From UBA1081 sp045639185 (GTDB taxonomy: Bacteria; Bacillota; Clostridia; Oscillospirales; Acutalibacteraceae), in contig JAZUCO010000178.1 in the NCBI GenBank assembly GCA_045639185.1, forward strand, positions 1 to 17,748: DNA of 17,748 nucleotides. Reading direction: 5' to 3'. Shown in pieces: positions 14,437 to 17,748 of this stretch. Below the pieces are notes generated by a model, which saw only the letters and a program-made list of their open reading frames with translations, did not search any database and was not told the DNA's origin. A program made the translations under genes and the position numbers. Within the stretch, counting starts at the first letter, position 1. Each line of letters starts with the position of its first letter.

Positions 14437-16125
14437 ATGAGTTACATTGTAAAAAAAGCAGAAAATCAGATTTTTGATATCATAAAAAATGCCCTTGCAA
14501 AGGCAATCGAAAACGGTCAGCTTCCCGAAGGCGAACTCCCCGATTTCAAAGTTGAAGTTCCCGCAGACAGATCACACGGTGACTACTCAACAAACGCTGC
14601 TATGGTAGGCGCAAGAGTTTTCAGAACAGCTCCTATGAAAATTGCTGCTGCTCTTTGCGAAAATGCAGACCTTGAGGGCACATATTTCAACAAGGTAGAA
14701 GCAGCAGGTGCAGGTTTCATAAACTTCACACTCGGTTCAGCTTACTATGCAGACATTCTCTTCGACGTTGAGAACAAGGGTGAAATGTACGGCCATTCAG
14801 AATACGGCAAGGGCAAGTCAGCTCTTGTTGAATTCGTTTCTGCAAACCCCACAGGACCTATGCACATCGGCAATGCCCGTGGCGGTGCTATGGGTGACTG
14901 TCTTGCAGAAATTCTCGCTTGGGCAGGTTATCATTCAGAAAGAGAATTCTATGTAAATGACGGTGGTAATCAGATCGAAAAATTCGGTCTTTCACTCGAT
15001 GTCCGTTACAAACAGCACTTCGGTGATCCTATGGAAATGCCCGAAGACGCATATCACGGTCAGGATATCATTGACCACGCAAAGAACTTTGCTGAAATCT
15101 ACGGTGACAAATATATAAATACAACTGAAGAGGAAAGAAGAAATGCTCTTGTTGAGTATGCTCTTCCCCTCAACGTTCAGGGACTTGAAAGAGACCTTCT
15201 CAAATATAAAATCAAATACGACACCTGGTTCAGAGAAAGCACACTTCACAACTCAGGAGAAGCAAAGAAAGTTGTGGATATGCTCACAGAAAAGGGCTAT
15301 ACATACGAACTTGACGGTGCACTCTGGTTCAAGGCTGAACAGTTCGGCTGCGACAAGGACTTTGTTCTCCGCCGTTCAAACGGATTCTTCACATATATCG
15401 TACCCGATATTGCATACCATTATAATAAGCTTGTAACAAGAGGTTTCGACAGAGCAATTGATATTCTCGGTGCAGACCATCACGGTTATGTACCCAGACT
15501 CAAGGGCGCAATTCAGGCTCTCGGTGTAGATCCCTCAAGAATCGAAGTTGTTCTTATGCAGATGGTTCGTCTTGTAAGAAACGGTGAAACAGTCAAGCTT
15601 TCAAAACGTTCAGGCAAAGCTATCACACTCGTTACTCTTCTTGACGAAGTACCCATCGACGCAGCAAGATTCTTCTTCAATATGAGAGAAGCAAACACTC
15701 ATTGCGACTTCGACCTTGACCTTGCAATTGAAGAGTCAAGCTCCAACCCCGTTTACTACTGCCAGTATGCACACGCAAGAATCTGCTCTATCTTCAGAAA
15801 GATGAGCGAAAAGGGTGTTGACTTCAACGGTTGCACCGAAGAAAACGCACAGCTTCTCACTGCAAGCGAAGAAAAGGAACTTATCAGACACATTTCAGCT
15901 CTCACAGGCGAAATCGAAAGTGCAGCAAAGGCTCTTGACCCCTCAAGAATCACACGTTATGCTCTTGAACTGTCAACTCTCTTCCATAAGTTCTATAACG
16001 CATGCCGTTGCGATATTGAAGACAAAAATCTTCAGCAGGCAAGATTATTCCTTTGCAAATGCGTCAAGGATGTATTATATAACGTGCTGACAATGATGAA
16101 ACTTTCAGCACCCGAAGCAATGTAA
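14437..16125 (+). CDS. argS: Arginyl-tRNA synthetase
   Basis: This 562-residue class I synthetase charges tRNA-Arg with arginine using ATP. The N-terminal additional domain (about 1-110) includes ADRSHGDYSTNAAM (43-56). The Rossmann catalytic domain has VEFVSANPTGPMHIGNARGG (131-150) with the HIGH-type HIGN at 143-146. A KMSKS-like loop reads VKLSKRSG (about 386-393). The C-terminal helical anticodon-binding domain, with the final LYNVLTMMKLSAPEAM, is complete. An AAGGA site lies 10 nt before the ATG. It is the third gene of the ddl-ywiB-argS set. The stop codon TAA is the first three bases of the terminal repeat of the 16123-16372 element, and I see no ordinary terminator after it. Confidence 0.96.
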   Translation: MSYIVKKAENQIFDIIKNALAKAIENGQLPEGELPDFKVEVPADRSHGDYSTNAAMVGARVFRTAPMKIAAALCENADLEGTYFNKVEAAGAGFINFTLGSAYYADILFDVENKGEMYGHSEYGKGKSALVEFVSANPTGPMHIGNARGGAMGDCLAEILAWAGYHSEREFYVNDGGNQIEKFGLSLDVRYKQHFGDPMEMPEDAYHGQDIIDHAKNFAEIYGDKYINTTEEERRNALVEYALPLNVQGLERDLLKYKIKYDTWFRESTLHNSGEAKKVVDMLTEKGYTYELDGALWFKAEQFGCDKDFVLRRSNGFFTYIVPDIAYHYNKLVTRGFDRAIDILGADHHGYVPRLKGAIQALGVDPSRIEVVLMQMVRLVRNGETVKLSKRSGKAITLVTLLDEVPIDAARFFFNMREANTHCDFDLDLAIEESSSNPVYYCQYAHARICSIFRKMSEKGVDFNGCTEENAQLLTASEEKELIRHISALTGEIESAAKALDPSRITRYALELSTLFHKFYNACRCDIEDKNLQQARLFLCKCVKDVLYNVLTMMKLSAPEAM

Positions 16126-16372
16126 ACAATAATTTGGTACGGATAATTTAACAAACCAAATGTAGGGACCGATCCCCTGATCGGTCCGTCCTGAAGTTTC
16201 ATCAGACTTAGCGGAACGATGTGGGCATCGTTCCCTACACTGACGATATAAACAGGTTTGATTATAAAATGGGTTAAAGGGCGAAGCCCTTTGCGAAATT
16301 ACGCATTGCGAATTTCGAATTACGAATTGAAACAATAATTTAGTGGCGTAAAGCCACATAAATTATTGTTTA
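16123..16372. mobile_element. MITE-like inverted-repeat element, copy 2 (250 bp)
   Basis: Perfect 13-bp terminal inverted repeats bound it: TAAACAATAATTT (16123-16135) and AAATTATTGTTTA (16360-16372). A nested pair, TGTAGGG (16161-16167) with CCCTACA (16233-16239), encloses two perfect 9-bp hairpins: GGACCGATC/GATCGGTCC (16166-16187) and GGAACGATG/CATCGTTCC (16213-16234). Further on are AAAGGGC/GCCCTTT (16276-16292) and CGAAATT/AATTTCG (16294-16317). The last part is itself a hairpin (16330-16371). There is no coding content. TG flanks both ends (16121-16122, 16373-16374), as in copy 1 at 2341-2522. It covers nearly the whole argS-smpB gap; the left end is the argS stop codon and the right end lies 2 bp before the smpB GGAGG. 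Confidence 0.75.
16330..16371 (+). repeat. 18-bp hairpin abutting the smpB ribosome site
   Basis: AAACAATAATTTA plus GTGGC (16330-16347) pairs with GCCAC plus TAAATTATTGTTT (16353-16371) around a GTAAA loop with one bulged A. No T tract follows, so it is not a terminator. Two bases separate it from GGAGG (16374-16378). Confidence 0.8.
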
Positions 16373-16385
16373 TGGAGGTGTTATC

Positions 16386-16850
16386 GTGGAAAAAAATGAA
16401 AACAGAACAGTTGCTCAAAACAAAAAAGCCTATCACGACTATTTTGTGGAAGAAACTTATGAAGCAGGAATTGAGCTTTTCGGTACAGAAGTAAAATCTG
16501 TCCGTCAGGGTAAAGTAAATCTCAAAGACTCCTGGTGCAACATCGTAAAAGGTGAAATCTTCGCAAACGGAATGCATATTTCGCACTATGACCACGGTAA
16601 TATATTCAACCGTGACCCGATGAGACCAAAAAAGCTCCTTATGCACAAGAAAGAGATACTGAAGCTTTTCGGGTTGACAAAACAGCAGGGTTATGCGATA
16701 ATACCCCTGCAGGTTTACTTCACAAAAGGCAAGGCTAAGCTCCTTATCGGTCTTTGCAAGGGTAAAAAACTCTATGATAAGCGTGAAGATGCCGCAAAGA
16801 AGAGCGCAAACAGAGAAATTGAAAGAAACATGTCTTTAAGAAATCAGTAA
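16386..16850 (+). CDS. smpB: SsrA-binding protein SmpB
   Basis: SmpB binds the tRNA-like part of tmRNA and delivers it to stalled ribosomes in trans-translation. The 154 residues are the usual length, and the family landmarks are present in order: the NKKAYHDYFVEETYEAGIEL N-region, GTEVKSVRQGKVNLKDSW (about 34-51), HISHYDHGNIFNRDPMRPKKLLMHKKEI, and the basic C-terminal tail GLCKGKKLYDKREDAAKK, which enters the mRNA channel. I chose the GTG at 16386 because GGAGG lies 7 nt upstream and the N-terminus fits the family. The gene follows the hairpin-rich element directly, so its expression may depend on read-through from argS or on signals inside that element. ssrA itself begins about 0.75 kb downstream on the same strand. 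Confidence 0.96.
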   Translation: MEKNENRTVAQNKKAYHDYFVEETYEAGIELFGTEVKSVRQGKVNLKDSWCNIVKGEIFANGMHISHYDHGNIFNRDPMRPKKLLMHKKEILKLFGLTKQQGYAIIPLQVYFTKGKAKLLIGLCKGKKLYDKREDAAKKSANREIERNMSLRNQ

Positions 16851-16898
16851 CAACCATTGGTTTAGTTCAAAAAGAATAAAAATCAACCGTTGGTTTAG
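16851..16898. repeat. Paired near-palindromic direct repeats between smpB and the XRE gene
   Basis: CAACCATTGGTTTAG (16851-16865) and CAACCGTTGGTTTAG (16884-16898) match at 14 of 15 bases and start 33 bp apart, about three helical turns. Each contains an AACCnTTGGTT near-palindrome. Their form and their place upstream of a HTH gene suggest regulator binding sites; no clear -35/-10 pair was found next to them. Confidence 0.55.
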
Positions 16899-16927
16899 CA
16901 AATTCTTCTCATTTCAACCTTTAATCG

Positions 16928-16961
16928 CTTCATTCAACCGTGTTTTACGGCTAAAATGAAG
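16928..16961. repeat. Imperfect hairpin upstream of the XRE gene
   Basis: CTTCATT (16928-16934) pairs with AATGAAG (16955-16961), with an inner CCGT/ACGG (16938-16941 with 16947-16950). There is no T tract, so it is not a convincing terminator. It could be a leader structure or an operator for the gene starting at 16990. Confidence 0.5.
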
Positions 16962-16989
16962 ACAAGAAATGTAAAAGGAGAAATGACAA

Positions 16990-17538
16990 ATGACCTTGTT
17001 TACAAAAAAATCAGAAGAGAACAAAAATGAAGAAACAACATCCACATTAGGTGCAAGAATAGCCGACCTCAGAAAGAAAAAAGGCTATACACAGGAAGAA
17101 TTTTCCGATATGCTGGGGGTTTCTGCCCAAGCTGTTTCAAAATGGGAAAATGACATTTCCTGTCCTGATATAATGTTGATTCCTCAGATAGCAAAGATTT
17201 TTGAAATCACAACCGATGAACTGCTCACAGGGAAAAGCCCTGAAAAAGAAGAAGTCAACGAAGAAAAAACCATTCAGACTTCTGCAGACCTTGGTAAACT
17301 GAAGCTCAGAATTCAGGTTCTTCATCCGTCAAAGAAACCCGTGAATATTTCATTGCCCTTGTTACTTGTAAAAAAAGTTGCAAGAATCGGAAACGGTATT
17401 TCAGGAATAGTCGGCTCAGCCGCACTTTCAGGTGACCAGATGGAGCAGATACTCAGCCTTGTCGATAACGGCATTTCAGGTGAGATTCTCAATATCATTG
17501 CAGAAGACGATACAAATGTTATTATTGAGATAAGTTGA
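16990..17538 (+). CDS. XRE-family HTH regulator with YvlB-like C-terminal domain
   Basis: This 182-residue protein starts with an XRE/Cro-type helix-turn-helix (about 20-75). It includes IADLRKKKGYTQEEFSDMLG, the recognition helix VSAQAVSKWEND, and the closing ITTDELLTG. After a charged linker (76-97), the C-terminal region reads LKLRIQVLHPSKKPVNISLP, then a hydrophobic helix, then EILNIIAEDDTNVIIEIS. That layout resembles the small domain at the N-terminus of YvlB/DUF4097-type envelope-stress proteins; I recognise it by pattern only. GGAG lies 9 nt before the ATG, and an out-of-frame ATG at 16983 is ignored. It sits between smpB and ssrA on the same strand, with two operator-like repeats at 16851-16898 as candidates for autoregulation. 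Its ligand and targets are unknown. Confidence 0.85.
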   Translation: MTLFTKKSEENKNEETTSTLGARIADLRKKKGYTQEEFSDMLGVSAQAVSKWENDISCPDIMLIPQIAKIFEITTDELLTGKSPEKEEVNEEKTIQTSADLGKLKLRIQVLHPSKKPVNISLPLLLVKKVARIGNGISGIVGSAALSGDQMEQILSLVDNGISGEILNIIAEDDTNVIIEIS

Positions 17539-17559
17539 TTTCTATACTCATTAAGAATC

Positions 17560-17605
17560 GCACAATGAATTGTGCATTATGCATTTTTGCATTGTGCATT
17601 CATAT
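17560..17605. repeat. GCATT-type short palindromic repeats before ssrA
   Basis: GCACAATGAATTGTGC (17560-17575) is a 7-bp inverted repeat and is followed by ATGCA-TTTT-TGCAT and another TTGTGCATT copy. The degenerate unit (n)TGCATT occurs about four times in 46 bp and ends just before the tmRNA 5' end. The style resembles the TTACGCATTGCG module inside the 16123-16372 element. No recognisable ssrA promoter could be placed here. Confidence 0.6.
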
Positions 17606-17606
17606 A

Positions 17607-17748
17607 GGGGGATGAAAGGATTTCGACGGGGATTTTGAATCCCGGTAAGCGAGCAGAGGTGCGGTACCTCTATAAAAATCGCAAGTTTATTAAAAATAAA
17701 CGACACTAATAAAACTGTTTTAGCAGCTGCTTAATAGCTGCCGTCTTA
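17607..17748 (+). ncRNA. ssrA: tmRNA (transfer-messenger RNA), 5' part
   Basis: The 5' end GGGGGATGAAAGGATTTCGACGGGG is diagnostic for tmRNA: it forms the acceptor stem and the D-loop-like TTTCGACGGG. An open frame for the proteolysis tag follows: NDTNKTVLAAA (17699-17731) ends at tandem stops TAA-TAG (17732-17737). The resume codon is uncertain (AAA, ATA or AAC near 17693-17701), so one or two residues may precede Asn. The LAAA end is a slightly extended form of the LAA degron recognised by ClpXP-type proteases. The tRNA-like 3' half lies beyond the window. Its protein partner SmpB is encoded 0.75 kb upstream on the same strand. Confidence 0.95.

Noticed and set aside
16132..16161. ATTTGGT/ACCAAAT stem as an argS terminator
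   Set aside because: The stem is weak, the loop is long, and no T tract follows.
16123..16372. CRISPR array
   Set aside because: The repeats are inverted hairpins of differing sequence, not regularly spaced identical direct repeats with unique spacers.
16105..16646. Minus-strand open frames across the argS-smpB gap
   Set aside because: They cover the hairpin element and antisense smpB; composition is non-protein-like and no ribosome site is present.

Overview
This 17.7 kb window looks like the chromosome of a low-to-moderate GC Gram-positive Clostridia member, most likely a Ruminococcus-like or Oscillospiraceae gut bacterium. The evidence is a T-box leader on an aminoacyl-tRNA synthetase gene, a secreted dockerin protein, LexA-type GAAC/GTTC boxes at an SOS polymerase gene, a very large MBG/YDG surface protein, consensus TTGACA/TATAAT promoters with AGGAGG ribosome sites, and intergenic arrays of small hairpins. 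The taxon is inferred from these family traits, not from a search.

Layout. Positions 1-364 (minus strand) hold the first codons of a probable pheS with a complete T-box leader, terminator and promoter. Divergent from it, 419-1509 (plus) is a dockerin protein gene with its own promoter and terminator. From 1517 to 5587 the minus strand carries, in transcription order, dinB (SOS polymerase), kdgK-like sugar kinase, yfbR-like deoxynucleotidase, a 182-bp inverted-repeat element, a nitroreductase and a DUF1294 membrane protein. Positions 5631-12679 (minus) form one transcription unit: a 2256-residue secreted repeat protein with a perfect promoter, a leader of about 190 nt and a terminator. From 12787 on, the plus strand carries ddl, a ywiB-like DUF1934 gene and argS with tight spacing. 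A 250-bp inverted-repeat element, smpB, an XRE regulator and the start of the tmRNA gene ssrA follow.

How the parts fit together. The cell-wall enzyme Ddl and ArgS appear co-transcribed with the small DUF1934 protein. SmpB and tmRNA are the two partners of trans-translation and lie about 0.75 kb apart, separated only by a regulator gene. The giant protein and the dockerin protein are exported and probably belong to the cell surface or extracellular matrix.

The least ordinary observations are five. (1) Two copies of a short MITE-like element have the terminal inverted repeat TAAACAATAATTT, and its first bases are the stop codons of yfbR and argS. (2) The giant protein lacks any classical anchor and ends in an aromatic amphipathic tail. 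(3) Its mRNA has a long leader with a pairing arm just upstream of the ribosome site. (4) Two LexA-like boxes flank the dinB -10 and move its start codon to a GTG. (5) A regulator with a YvlB-type C-terminal domain, preceded by paired near-palindromes 33 bp apart, sits between smpB and ssrA.
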